Shown piece after piece: positions 1 through 6,818 of a stretch of DNA of 64,000 nt (position 1 is its first letter; the number at the start of each line of letters is the position of its first letter). The position numbers were made by a program, and so were the translations under genes. The stretch lies in assembly GCA_046309815.1 (NCBI GenBank), contig JBKCOJ010000015.1, forward strand, positions 1 through 64,000, read 5' to 3'. Source of the DNA: CAITNM01 sp021298215. GTDB lineage: Bacteria; Pseudomonadota; Alphaproteobacteria; Paracaedibacterales; CAITNM01. Below the pieces are notes generated by a model. The model was not told the DNA's origin and did no database searches. It saw only the letters and a program-made list of their open reading frames with translations.

Positions 1-152
1 GTAAAAATAAAATTATTTATTTAAATAATAAAATTATTTTAAGTTATTATTTATAACAAAAGGTTAATAAGAAATACCAAACAAGTATTACTTCACGACA
101 ATACTTATTTTTTTATTTAAAATTAAAATGGTTATGCGGGAGAAAAAAAGAA

Positions 153-180
153 TGCACTGTTTACTTTAGTAAACAGCGCA
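153..180 (-). terminator. Rho-independent terminator of the first secreted-family gene
   Basis: A 9-bp perfect stem (157-165 with 168-176) is extended by TGC/GCA at its base. On the minus strand it is followed by a T-rich tract, the complement of the A-run near 142-149. It lies about 30 bases past the stop codon of the minus-strand gene ending at 211. The first 150 bases of the window hold no gene that I can see. Confidence 0.75.
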
Positions 181-210
181 TCTCAGGAAGGAAAGATTAG
201 AATTTATTCT

Positions 211-903
211 TTATTTGTGTACTTTAGGGTCAAAGTGCATATCTGCGCCATTTCTAAGTACTATTGTAGCGCCATCTTCATAGCTCCATTTACCTGAAGC
301 AGCAACATCACCTTCACCAACCGAAAGTCCGGAACCAAGCTCTACTTTAGAATCAGCCGCAACAGCGATTGTCCCTGCGGGTAATTTATTGCTGAGCGAT
401 GCAACCTTCAAACCACCTGCTCCATTTACATTCACGTTACATGAGCTTGTTCTTGAATTCTTGGTTGTTGTGAATTGACCTGGACCATCAAGACTTAAAT
501 CATGAGATCCAGACACTAGACCTAAATTCACATCTGCATCTGCTGTTACGGTGCCGTTAGCATCCATTGTTAGATCAGGAAGATCCATTGCGGCTATGGC
601 TTCTAAGCTACGAGGCTTACCAGCACCATCCTCTGAAAAAGTTACGAGATGAGGACCAAACGAATCAGGTGAAGCAGCCTGCACATTTCCAGATGTAATT
701 TTTACTCGGCCTTCCACAGTACCGCTTAAAATACAATCATCGCTACCATTTTGCCCGACAAAGTTAGCATGACCCTTAACAGTTGAAGCTAACTCTCCAC
801 CATCGGTAAATCTTATGACAATCTCAGGATCCGAAGCCGCTAAAAAATTTGAAGAAGATAACATTCCAATGAAAAACAAAACGTTTTTATTAACATTTAT
901 CAT
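211..903 (-). CDS. Secreted beta-rich protein, tandem family member 1
   Basis: Function unknown; 230 aa. The ATG is preceded by AAGGAG at 7 nt. An N-terminal hydrophobic signal peptide (about residues 8-23) implies export. The rest is Gly/Ser/Asp/Val-rich with alternating hydrophobic residues, as in beta-helix or autotransporter passenger proteins, but there is no C-terminal beta-barrel. It shares blocks with the next gene: GEL near residue 36, a Cys at 57 in a DDC motif, GNVQ at 72-75 followed by an FG motif, then a block built as LPxLxM...G...L.G, and a C-terminal stretch with LRN near 216. It is the downstream-most of four tandem homologues and has its own terminator. It could be a surface or matrix protein; no enzyme motif is seen. 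Confidence 0.75.
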   Translation of the reverse strand: MINVNKNVLFFIGMLSSSNFLAASDPEIVIRFTDGGELASTVKGHANFVGQNGSDDCILSGTVEGRVKITSGNVQAASPDSFGPHLVTFSEDGAGKPRSLEAIAAMDLPDLTMDANGTVTADADVNLGLVSGSHDLSLDGPGQFTTTKNSRTSSCNVNVNGAGGLKVASLSNKLPAGTIAVAADSKVELGSGLSVGEGDVAASGKWSYEDGATIVLRNGADMHFDPKVHK

Positions 904-935
904 TTATTTGCTCCTTATTTTAAATAAAAAAATAT

Positions 936-952
936 GTATTATTTTATAATAC
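936..952. promoter_or_regulatory. AT-rich inverted repeat upstream of secreted-family gene 1
   Basis: Seven-base arms GTATTAT and ATAATAC are separated by three bases, 33 bases upstream of the ATG. A TATTAT-like -10 could overlap the left arm on the minus strand, with a weak TTAACC -35 18 bases further up. Such palindromes arise easily in AT-rich DNA, so an operator role is speculative. Confidence 0.25.
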
Positions 953-1065
953 TTATTCTCTTATAATGAGGTTAATAAAGATATAATTTTAAAAAAATAA
1001 AATTAATTATTTAATGAATATTTATTTAGATGATTATTGTGAATTAATGTGTTTATACAAAAATT

Positions 1066-1089
1066 CCCCAGTCAAATTCCTGACCGGGG
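1066..1089 (-). terminator. Rho-independent terminator of secreted-family gene 2
   Basis: A 9-bp GC-rich stem with arms at 1066-1074 and 1081-1089. One position is an A/C mismatch when read on the plus strand but a G-U pair in minus-strand RNA, so the hairpin is best formed by the minus transcript. It is followed on that strand by AATTTTTG and lies 14 bases past the stop of the gene ending at 1103. Confidence 0.8.
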
Positions 1090-1102
1090 AAATATAAAAA
1101 TT

Positions 1103-1831
1103 TTATCTAGCAGAAACTGGGACTCTCCAGATGCTATCAGAACTCAAATTGATTTCGTTTGTTTTAACAGCACCTTGGAAAAGATTACTTCTAACTTCAC
1201 CGAAACCATTAGCTACATAAAATGCTGCAGCAGTTAATGTTTTACCCGCAGAGTCATATTTATTTGGAGTGGTGCGAGGTGCACCTAGGTATACAGCGCC
1301 ATTAAATGTGTTGTCAGCATTAGGAAGAACTGTTGTCGCAATAAAGTGCGCACTTAAGTCTGGGCCCATCTCAAGACCACCAGTATATCCGCTTAAATCA
1401 CCATCAAACGATACGCCTGTGCCTTCGCCGTCACCTAAAATCGTTAATTTACCATCACCATCAACAGCAGCTAATATTGCACTTTTATGAATAGTAATAG
1501 TGCCAGCAGTATCCATATGCAATGATGGAATTGTAACGTTAGTATTATCTTCTGCTGGATGCAGCTCATCATCAGCAAGAAGCTCCAATGTACCGCCACT
1601 CATTGCGATATCCCCGCCGAAACGATCCATATTATACACTTGCACATTGCCTGCGTGCAATTCTGCCTCGCCAGTAAGTGAACCTGTGAAAAGACAGTCA
1701 CCCGAACCGTTAAAGATAATACCACCAGTAATTGGAGCATCAAGCTCACCGTTATTAAAATTATACTCAACAGCAGAGAAAGCGGTAGAAGTACCTAGTG
1801 CTGCAAGTAGCATTAGTTTGTGAATTTTCAT
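1103..1831 (-). CDS. Secreted beta-rich protein, tandem family member 2
   Basis: Function unknown; 242 aa. AAAGGAG lies 6 nt before the ATG. The signal peptide (residues 1-20, ending STAFSA) is nearly the same as that of the next family member upstream. The mature part resembles member 1: GEL near 28, a DC pair at 45-46, GNVQ at 61-64 and FGGD at 71-74, then an IPSLHM block near 101 followed by a GDGKLTILG-like strand. The C-terminus carries SDSIW, related to the C-termini of the other members. There are no membrane segments after the signal and no catalytic motif. Regular alternation of Gly/Asp turns and hydrophobic strands suggests a beta-solenoid. Monocistronic, with its own terminator. 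Confidence 0.75.
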   Translation of the reverse strand: MKIHKLMLLAALGTSTAFSAVEYNFNNGELDAPITGGIIFNGSGDCLFTGSLTGEAELHAGNVQVYNMDRFGGDIAMSGGTLELLADDELHPAEDNTNVTIPSLHMDTAGTITIHKSAILAAVDGDGKLTILGDGEGTGVSFDGDLSGYTGGLEMGPDLSAHFIATTVLPNADNTFNGAVYLGAPRTTPNKYDSAGKTLTAAAFYVANGFGEVRSNLFQGAVKTNEINLSSDSIWRVPVSAR

Positions 1832-1899
1832 TATAAACTCCTTTAGAAAAATTGTGTTTCCCTCTAAAGATGAGTGTAAATTTCTTTATTTAAGATAAG

Positions 1900-1918
1900 A
1901 TTAATATTTTATATTAAT
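1900..1918. promoter_or_regulatory. AT-rich inverted repeat upstream of secreted-family gene 2
   Basis: Arms ATTAATA and TATTAAT are separated by five bases, about 70 bases upstream of the ATG of the gene starting at 1831. No convincing -35/-10 pair was found next to it. It is a possible operator or a chance AT palindrome. Confidence 0.2.
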
Positions 1919-1973
1919 AATTGATTTTTTTATGCCGAATTATGAATTTTATATTTTATTTTGCGTAAAAAAA

Positions 1974-1997
1974 TCCAGCCAGAAAAATCTGGCTGGA
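1974..1997 (-). terminator. Rho-independent terminator of secreted-family gene 3
   Basis: A perfect 10-bp stem (TCCAGCCAGA with TCTGGCTGGA) with a 4-base loop, followed on the minus strand by a run of seven T. It lies 30 bases past the stop codon at 2027. Confidence 0.9.
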
Positions 1998-2026
1998 AAT
2001 TACAAACGCTAAATCATTAGCTAGGT

Positions 2027-2770
2027 TTAGAGTTCACCGTAAGTACCAACAATGAAACCTTGTGACCATTTTGTGCTACCAATGTTAATTGTGCTATTAG
2101 GAGTTACGTACATATCAGTAGCAGCAGCCAGGACACCAGCATCAACATTCACACTAGCTGTTATGTTGTTAAACTGTAATTTATTACCAGAACCAGCACT
2201 AGCATGAGATGTAGGAGCTACACTTACAGTTGCTTCGCCACCAAATGTAGAAAGAGCAGCAACTGGGAATTTTGTAGCCGCAGCGATTTTTACAGCTGCA
2301 GAAGCATCAACTCCACCAGTGTTAGCGCTTAAGTCTTTTAATGTGAATTCCGAACCAGTTAAAGTAACAAGAGCAGAACCTGAAAGAGCGTCTAAGTCTA
2401 CATCAGCTGTTGCAGCAATTTCAGCAGCATCAGCATCAGCAAAAATTGGCTCAGGGCTAACGCTTACGTTTAGCTTAGAACCTGATTTTAATTCAATATG
2501 CTTACCTGAACCCACCAAACTAGCATTACTATAATCTGCAACACCATCTGCATCCAGAACAACGTGACCATCAGAGTGAGCAGATGACCCAAGAGTAATT
2601 TTAGCGTTCTCGCTAGTAGGGTGCAAAACAACTGCAGCTCCTGAAACGCCAGAAATAGCAGAATCCCACTCAGCACCGTCAGCAAAATTGATTGTTACAT
2701 TATCGCCTACAGAAAAAGCTGTTGAAGAAGCAAGAGCAGCAACTGCCAATAACATTTTTAAATTTTTCAT
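2027..2770 (-). CDS. Secreted Ala/Ser/Val-rich protein, tandem family member 3
   Basis: Function unknown; 247 aa. GGAG lies 7 nt before the ATG. The signal peptide (residues 1-20, M-K-x-x-K then MLLA...STAFS) closely matches member 2. The mature protein begins with a V-x-I-x-F-x-DG strand also found in members 1 and 4. A middle DVDLDALSGS block aligns with the DVNLGLVSGS stretch of member 1. It is very rich in Ala, Ser and Val, has no Cys, and is more divergent and lower in complexity than its neighbours. The C-terminal NSTINIGSTKW segment corresponds to the NSTLWLRN end of member 4. It has its own promoter and terminator. It probably forms an extracellular beta structure. Confidence 0.75.
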   Translation of the reverse strand: MKNLKMLLAVAALASSTAFSVGDNVTINFADGAEWDSAISGVSGAAVVLHPTSENAKITLGSSAHSDGHVVLDADGVADYSNASLVGSGKHIELKSGSKLNVSVSPEPIFADADAAEIAATADVDLDALSGSALVTLTGSEFTLKDLSANTGGVDASAAVKIAAATKFPVAALSTFGGEATVSVAPTSHASAGSGNKLQFNNITASVNVDAGVLAAATDMYVTPNSTINIGSTKWSQGFIVGTYGEL

Positions 2771-2814
2771 TTTAATACTCCTTTAAGTAATAAAAAAATA
2801 TAAATTGATAACAA

Positions 2815-2843
2815 AATATAATTTACGTTAATAACGTTAACAA
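2815..2843 (-). promoter_or_regulatory. Sigma70-type promoter with embedded palindrome, upstream of secreted-family gene 3
   Basis: Read on the minus strand: TTGTTA (-35, 2838-2843), a 17-base spacer, and TATATT (-10, 2815-2820), ending 44 bases before the ATG. The spacer contains a 13-base perfect palindrome (2824-2836, ACGTTA-A-TAACGT) placed where a repressor would block polymerase. No trans-acting factor is visible in the window. Confidence 0.5.
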
Positions 2844-3043
2844 AAAGTTAATATACCGCAATAAAAGGGGTGTTTTATTTGCTATTATTGATACAAGCCG
2901 TTAACGCTATCAACAATTGTTATATTATTTGTTTCTGTTTAATAAACAGTAAATATAATTAAATAAAAAAAAAATAATAAATACATATTATTTATGTATT
3001 TAATGTATATCCTCGCACTAGACCCTCACACCTGCTTCGCACG

Positions 3044-3126
3044 CCAGGATGACAGAAGGGGAAAATACAGGCTTAGGATGAAGGAAAGGAAAAATACAGG
3101 ATCAAGATGACAAGGAACGAGATCAC
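3044..3126. repeat. Three degenerate tandem units of about 27-29 bp
   Basis: Units at about 3044-3070, 3071-3099 and 3100-3126 share AGGATGA or AGATGA followed by a purine-rich AAGGAAA-type tract and end with ATACAGG or similar. The segment just before (3010-3050, with CTTCGCACGCCAGGATGAC) resembles the dispersed intergenic repeats common in host-associated alphaproteobacteria. The flanking stretch 2844-3043 shows only AT-rich DNA with no gene. Confidence 0.4.
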
Positions 3127-3399
3127 GTTCGTACCAATGGGCAGTTAGCTCTCTCAACGTCTCCCTGGAGCACAGCTCCCGTCATGGTCCAGTTCTATAA
3201 TATCAATAGCTATGCACTGGACGTGTTCCCGTTCTTCAACGGGACTTCGTTTTCAACGGGGTGTCTATTTTTTATGTTACGGAGTACCTACTGCAGGTTG
3301 CCAAATTGTGTGTGTTTGCCGTCGAAGAAGAGTTTGACAGCACCAACAGGGCCTTGACATTTCTTAGCTTTTTTGGAGCCAGTTGTGGAATTATAAAAA
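3124..3399 (-). pseudogene. Decayed coding remnant, disrupted by stops and a frameshift
   Basis: On the minus strand a frame from about 3395 reads TTGSKKAKKCQGPVGAVKLF and on to a TAG at 3288-3290. The same frame then continues through VENEVPLKNGNTSSA to another TAG. Shifted frames carry on with segments such as NWTMTGAVLQGDVERANCPL. The composition is GC-richer and unlike the AT-rich flanks. The NGNTSSA-then-TGAVLQG order vaguely recalls repeat domains of phage tail or other surface proteins, but I cannot name a family. There is no start codon or ribosome binding site. A stop-free plus-strand frame over 3082-3357 also exists, so the orientation is uncertain. Confidence 0.3.
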
Positions 3400-3401
3400 A
3401 A

Positions 3402-3426
3402 CCTCGATCAGAAAATCTGACCGAGG
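3402..3426 (-). terminator. Rho-independent terminator of secreted-family gene 4
   Basis: An 11-bp stem with a 3-base loop (arms 3402-3412 and 3416-3426), with one G-U pair in the minus-strand RNA, followed on that strand by seven T. It lies 25 bases past the stop at 3451. The loop-proximal CAGATTTTCTG resembles the terminator of member 3. Confidence 0.9.
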
Positions 3427-3450
3427 TCTAAAGCGAGGCATAATAGTCAA

Positions 3451-4308
3451 TTAGTTAGCAACACCCGCACCTAAAATGTCACGATCCCAAACAACATTGT
3501 TACGTAACCATAGAGTAGAGTTGTTTTCGAACATCAAGGTACCTGTGAATACATCACCTGCGTCACCTTGAGCTGGAATAGTTGTATTACCGGCAACTTC
3601 TAGAATAGCGCCATTTTCTACAACAACTGCACCAGGAGCTGCACCAGCTGTAGCCGCAACAACTTCTAACAAACCACCGTCTTTTACTGTTGTTTGACCA
3701 GTTGTTAGCTTACTTAATGCTGAGGCACCAAAGTGTGTTTCACCATAAACGTTGATAGGATTTGACGCAGTTGACAAATCAGCAGGAACAGTAACACCGA
3801 TATAGTCAGGATCTGTAACATCACCTGAATACAAATTCAATGCACCACTACCGCAACCAAGGCCACTTATTGTTACAACTGTGTTGCTGTTAGCAATAAC
3901 ATAACCATCTGTTTGCATGTGCAAAGTAGGAAGTGTAATGTTGTGAAGATTATCATGTGCTGCCCCATTAGTTAGAACTTCTACCACTACATGATCACCG
4001 TCAACCACATCACCTTCTGGGGTTACATCAAATTTAATTGCTTGAGGCATTTCGTCAGTAGGCCCGTTAAATTGAGCTTTACCACCTTTAATTTTCAAAC
4101 AAGTCATTCCTGATTCATTACCAGTAAATTTTACTGTACCGGCATATATCTTATGATAATTACCTGAGTACGCAGCACTGACCTCAGAAGATTCCCCACC
4201 ATCAACACGGATGTTCATATGATCACCTTCACAAGCAGTCATAGTATTGCAGTTTGATACCGCTATCAAAGAAAGCAAAGACAAACTTAATTTTTGAATT
4301 TTTCTCAT
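3451..4308 (-). CDS. Secreted beta-rich protein, tandem family member 4
   Basis: Function unknown; 285 aa from the ATG at 4308, chosen because a normal signal peptide (MRKIQKLSLSLLSLIAVSNC) begins there and GGAAGG lies 9 nt upstream. A TTG at 4377 would add 23 residues ahead of the signal. After the signal come Cys residues (NC, TAC), an N-terminal VDGGE strand shared with members 1 and 3, then a LPTLHM block followed by ISGLGCGSGALNL that aligns with IPSLHM...GKLTILG of member 2. The C-terminus carries NNSTLWLRNN. It is the longest of the four, and the first in transcriptional order if they arose by tandem duplication. No enzyme motif; probably extracellular. Confidence 0.7.
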   Translation of the reverse strand: MRKIQKLSLSLLSLIAVSNCNTMTACEGDHMNIRVDGGESSEVSAAYSGNYHKIYAGTVKFTGNESGMTCLKIKGGKAQFNGPTDEMPQAIKFDVTPEGDVVDGDHVVVEVLTNGAAHDNLHNITLPTLHMQTDGYVIANSNTVVTISGLGCGSGALNLYSGDVTDPDYIGVTVPADLSTASNPINVYGETHFGASALSKLTTGQTTVKDGGLLEVVAATAGAAPGAVVVENGAILEVAGNTTIPAQGDAGDVFTGTLMFENNSTLWLRNNVVWDRDILGAGVAN

Positions 4309-4674
4309 ATTTATTTTCCTTCCTAAATATTTTTGTTGAAAATTCAATAAACCATTTGATTTATTAACATCTATCAACTTAACGGATATTTATTAAGAAA
4401 AAGTGAATATAAATTTAATAGAGATTTAATAAAATTTTTTTATTTTTTTAGAAAAATGTCTTCTATTAATATTTGATTAAGAAATAGACATATCAAATAC
4501 TTTGAATGCTCTTTTCTTAGGAAAATTTCTGTATCACTATGAATCTGCGCGATTCTCGTATGCGAAAGCGTAAATATTCATTTTCATATGAAATTTTGCA
4601 ATTATTATCGCTGTAAATAATTTTTTAATTACTTCATGAAATAATTTAATTGCTAATTATAAATTTATGAATTC
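4309..4674. other. AT-rich divergent intergenic region
   Basis: 366 bases between the divergent genes starting at 4308 (minus) and 4675 (plus). It must hold both promoters, but I see no hexamer pair good enough to call. A TTG-initiated 23-codon extension of the minus-strand gene (4309-4377) resembles the start of secreted-family gene 1. The centre (4540-4580) contains a mixed GC patch without clear symmetry. No RNA gene recognised. Confidence 0.4.
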
Positions 4675-5238
4675 ATGATGCGACAATTATTTTTTGTATT
4701 GCTAATTATCTTGATGGGTACCGACGTGAAATTAGCAAGTGCTAGCCTTGAAGAAGGCGATGTTATTCTAGGTTCAGAAAGCCAACGACAAGCACATCCC
4801 GCCCCACCTTCAACTACAAGTTCTCAAATTAGTAGCCCTGCGCTTGAATTATTTAATAATGATTACGTAAGTAACGTTAGAGATTTGTTGAATGCTCGCT
4901 GGTTTTTTAGAAAAGTAGCAAACTGCAATGAAGCTGCCGGAAATACATGCCTATATTGTAGCGCTGGGGCTCCAGCTGTTGCTGCGGCTATTAACCCTTT
5001 TTCCCTGCTAGCGTCACATGTTATTACTTGCTTTGGGTTAAGCGCTCTTGGCGTACACGTAACCCTTATCGGCATTGCAAAATGCAGTGCGCGCGAAGAA
5101 ACAGAAAGAGAAGCACAACTTAGTGATTTAGCAAAAAGAGTAGGTTTTCAAGTCGTGTCCTTACAACCAACTATAACTGACGATAGCAATGATCAAGCAC
5201 AGATTGGCGGTATTAGTCCACAGAATATGATACGATAA
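4675..5238 (+). CDS. Orphan secreted or membrane-anchored protein with central hydrophobic segments
   Basis: Not recognised; 187 aa. An N-terminal signal sequence (about residues 4-24, ending in ASA) is followed by a Ser/Pro/Gln-rich linker (35-55) and a helical segment ending RWFFRKVANC. A Cys-rich stretch (four Cys between about 82 and 118) spans an Ala-rich and then a strongly hydrophobic region (about 98-135) that could be one or two membrane helices. A charged helix with EETEREAQL and a polar tail follow. There is no clear Shine-Dalgarno sequence before the ATG and the 5' flank is very AT-rich. It stands alone between the secreted family and a convergent operon. It could be a small envelope or exported host-interaction protein; that is a guess. 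Confidence 0.6.
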   Translation: MMRQLFFVLLIILMGTDVKLASASLEEGDVILGSESQRQAHPAPPSTTSSQISSPALELFNNDYVSNVRDLLNARWFFRKVANCNEAAGNTCLYCSAGAPAVAAAINPFSLLASHVITCFGLSALGVHVTLIGIAKCSAREETEREAQLSDLAKRVGFQVVSLQPTITDDSNDQAQIGGISPQNMIR

Positions 5239-5301
5239 AAATCAACGGCTTTTCTTTTGATAAAGCAATAAAGTAAGAAAAAAGTTAGTTTTTAAACGCC
5301 C

Positions 5302-6360
5302 TTATTGCAGAAATTTTTTAACAACATCGACTTCCTGAGGAGGTAGAGCCGGATATGTTATCGCATCTGGCGTTTGCGGCCATGACGTTGTAAGGTTTGC
5401 TTGCACAAGCTGATCAACAAATACTTTATGCATCGCATTCATTGCATCGTTGTTATAAATAGCAGCTGGAAGCACGGAAAGAATTTCTGAAATGGAACTT
5501 GTGGATTCGCCCGGAACGATCATGAAGCCTTTATTCGCTTGTATTATTTTTATAACAGCTTTTAGAGCTGAAGGTTGTCCAAACTGAAAATCGAAGAACT
5601 CAAAGTCTTTATCTTTTTCTAGACCTTTGTCTTTTAATACTCTTAAGAAAGCATTGGAGACAAAATCTAGCTTGCTGTTTTTATGCGCATTTGGGGCACG
5701 TCCTGTGCGCGGACCATTGGTGATGAGAAGCTTATATCCGGTACGCTTTTGAAATTCAGCTATTTCTTCTGCTAATTTTTTTGCATTGCGCGTGCTAAAT
5801 GTCTTCCAACCACCATTAGGTAGTTCGGCATCACCCGCTAAAATAACACCAACCTTGGCATCGTTTAAACGAACAGCTGATGCATCTTCCTTTTCTAGTG
5901 CTTCAAAAGACATTGTATGTAGCACACCAAGTGTTGGCAGCAGGGTTAAGTGATTTTGCTGAGCAATATGTTGGATTTTTTCATCAATCGTGTGCTGAGG
6001 CATTGTGATATATATGTTGTGAAGGCTTTTCATTGAGTCAAACCACTGGTGCACACACAGCAATACTTTTACGTGTTGAGGAACCTCTGACTTAGCTAAA
6101 GAGATACCAAATTGACCTGCCGTTATAATTGAACAAGGTTTATTAAGATCTAAATCTTGTATCTTGGCGTTAGGTTTCTCAATGACATTTATTTCGGGAT
6201 AGTTGGACGCGATTTCGTTAACAAGAGCGTTAATCATCGCCATCTCACCAACTTTGCTTTTATCATAAACCGCGTATATCGTGTGGCGATCTTCATTATC
6301 TATTGATGCACATCCAATGAGTACAAAACCAAGAATAAGAGTAAGAATATTTTTAATCAT
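5302..6360 (-). CDS. ELM1-like (GT-B fold) domain lipoprotein
   Basis: Start at the ATG at 6360, preceded by GAGG; a GTG 12 bases upstream overlaps the bamE stop and is the alternative. 352 aa. Residues 1-17 form a lipoprotein signal with lipobox LIGC (lipidated C17). The remainder follows the order of the ELM1/DUF1022 family: an early strand-helix part with ITAGQFG, a mid LGVLHTMSFEAL (the family's GxPH segment), VILAGDA...GGW, an ITNGPRTG where the family has a TSRRT-type motif, and MIVPGESTSSISE where it has VTaDSxSMxSE. ELM1 proteins are cytosolic or outer-mitochondrial GT-B-like proteins, so a periplasmic lipoprotein form is unusual. It is the last gene of the bamE operon. Family assignment is by motif order only. 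Confidence 0.55.
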   Translation of the reverse strand: MIKNILTLILGFVLIGCASIDNEDRHTIYAVYDKSKVGEMAMINALVNEIASNYPEINVIEKPNAKIQDLDLNKPCSIITAGQFGISLAKSEVPQHVKVLLCVHQWFDSMKSLHNIYITMPQHTIDEKIQHIAQQNHLTLLPTLGVLHTMSFEALEKEDASAVRLNDAKVGVILAGDAELPNGGWKTFSTRNAKKLAEEIAEFQKRTGYKLLITNGPRTGRAPNAHKNSKLDFVSNAFLRVLKDKGLEKDKDFEFFDFQFGQPSALKAVIKIIQANKGFMIVPGESTSSISEILSVLPAAIYNNDAMNAMHKVFVDQLVQANLTTSWPQTPDAITYPALPPQEVDVVKKFLQ

Positions 6361-6368
6361 AACACCTC

Positions 6369-6818
6369 TCACTTTTTATTGGGTTCTAAACTTTTTCCAA
6401 ATCCTCCGAACACATCACGCATCACTGAACTTTCATAACCAGTGGTTGGCGTGCGTTCTTTTGATACTTTAACTTCTTCTCCTTGCACACCTTTTTGCTG
6501 TTCAAGTTCTCGCACAATGCCCTTTTCATCTAATACTACTTTTATGATCAATTGATCAACCACCTTAGGCATGAAAAAAGATGTTGTTTCCGTTTTGCGG
6601 TAAATGTAATACCAGTTGCTCCACTTCTTTCCCTCTACTGGGAATAAAGAAGTGGTGGATGGGCTGCCTAACACATCTTGGACTGTTTCTTGAGTGCTAA
6701 CATCAACTTTGATTTTATCAACCTGTATTTCTTCGGGATTAAATCCACGATGGTCAATGGTAGGGTAACAACCTGCCAAAATAAGGATCAGCATCCCTAA
6801 CCAAAAATATGATCGCAT
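6369..6818 (-). CDS. bamE: Outer membrane protein assembly factor BamE
   Basis: 149 aa lipoprotein (SmpA/OmlA family), a non-essential stabilising subunit of the Bam complex that inserts beta-barrels into the outer membrane. Lipobox LAGC gives C17. The core motif is visible: QETVQDVLGSPSTTSLF, then WYYIYRK and a beta strand VDQLIIKVVLDEKGIV, as in the family's V...LG.P...W.Y. pattern. The charged C-terminal tail (residues 110-149) is typical of alphaproteobacterial forms. It abuts the stop of glyS and its own stop overlaps a possible GTG of the next lipoprotein, suggesting translational coupling. Confidence 0.85.
   Translation of the reverse strand: MRSYFWLGMLILILAGCYPTIDHRGFNPEEIQVDKIKVDVSTQETVQDVLGSPSTTSLFPVEGKKWSNWYYIYRKTETTSFFMPKVVDQLIIKVVLDEKGIVRELEQQKGVQGEEVKVSKERTPTTGYESSVMRDVFGGFGKSLEPNKK

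Noticed and set aside
1269..1823. Plus-strand open frames (1269-1490 and 1500-1823) opposite secreted-family gene 2
   Set aside because: They are antisense shadows of a repetitive Gly/Asp-rich gene; no start signals and no domains.
936..2836. CRISPR-like or regularly spaced repeats among the secreted-family promoters
   Set aside because: The inverted repeats differ in sequence and are not regularly spaced; there are no cas genes.
3227..3261. Hairpin with CCCGTT/AACGGG followed by a T-rich tract on the plus strand
   Set aside because: There is no plus-strand gene upstream for it to terminate; it is more likely left-over repeat sequence in the decayed patch.
3082..3357. Stop-free plus-strand frame of 91 codons over the degraded region
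   Set aside because: No ribosome binding site, the first ATG comes only at 3184, the frame starts inside the degenerate repeats, and the translation has no family-like pattern. The opposite strand gives more protein-like segments.
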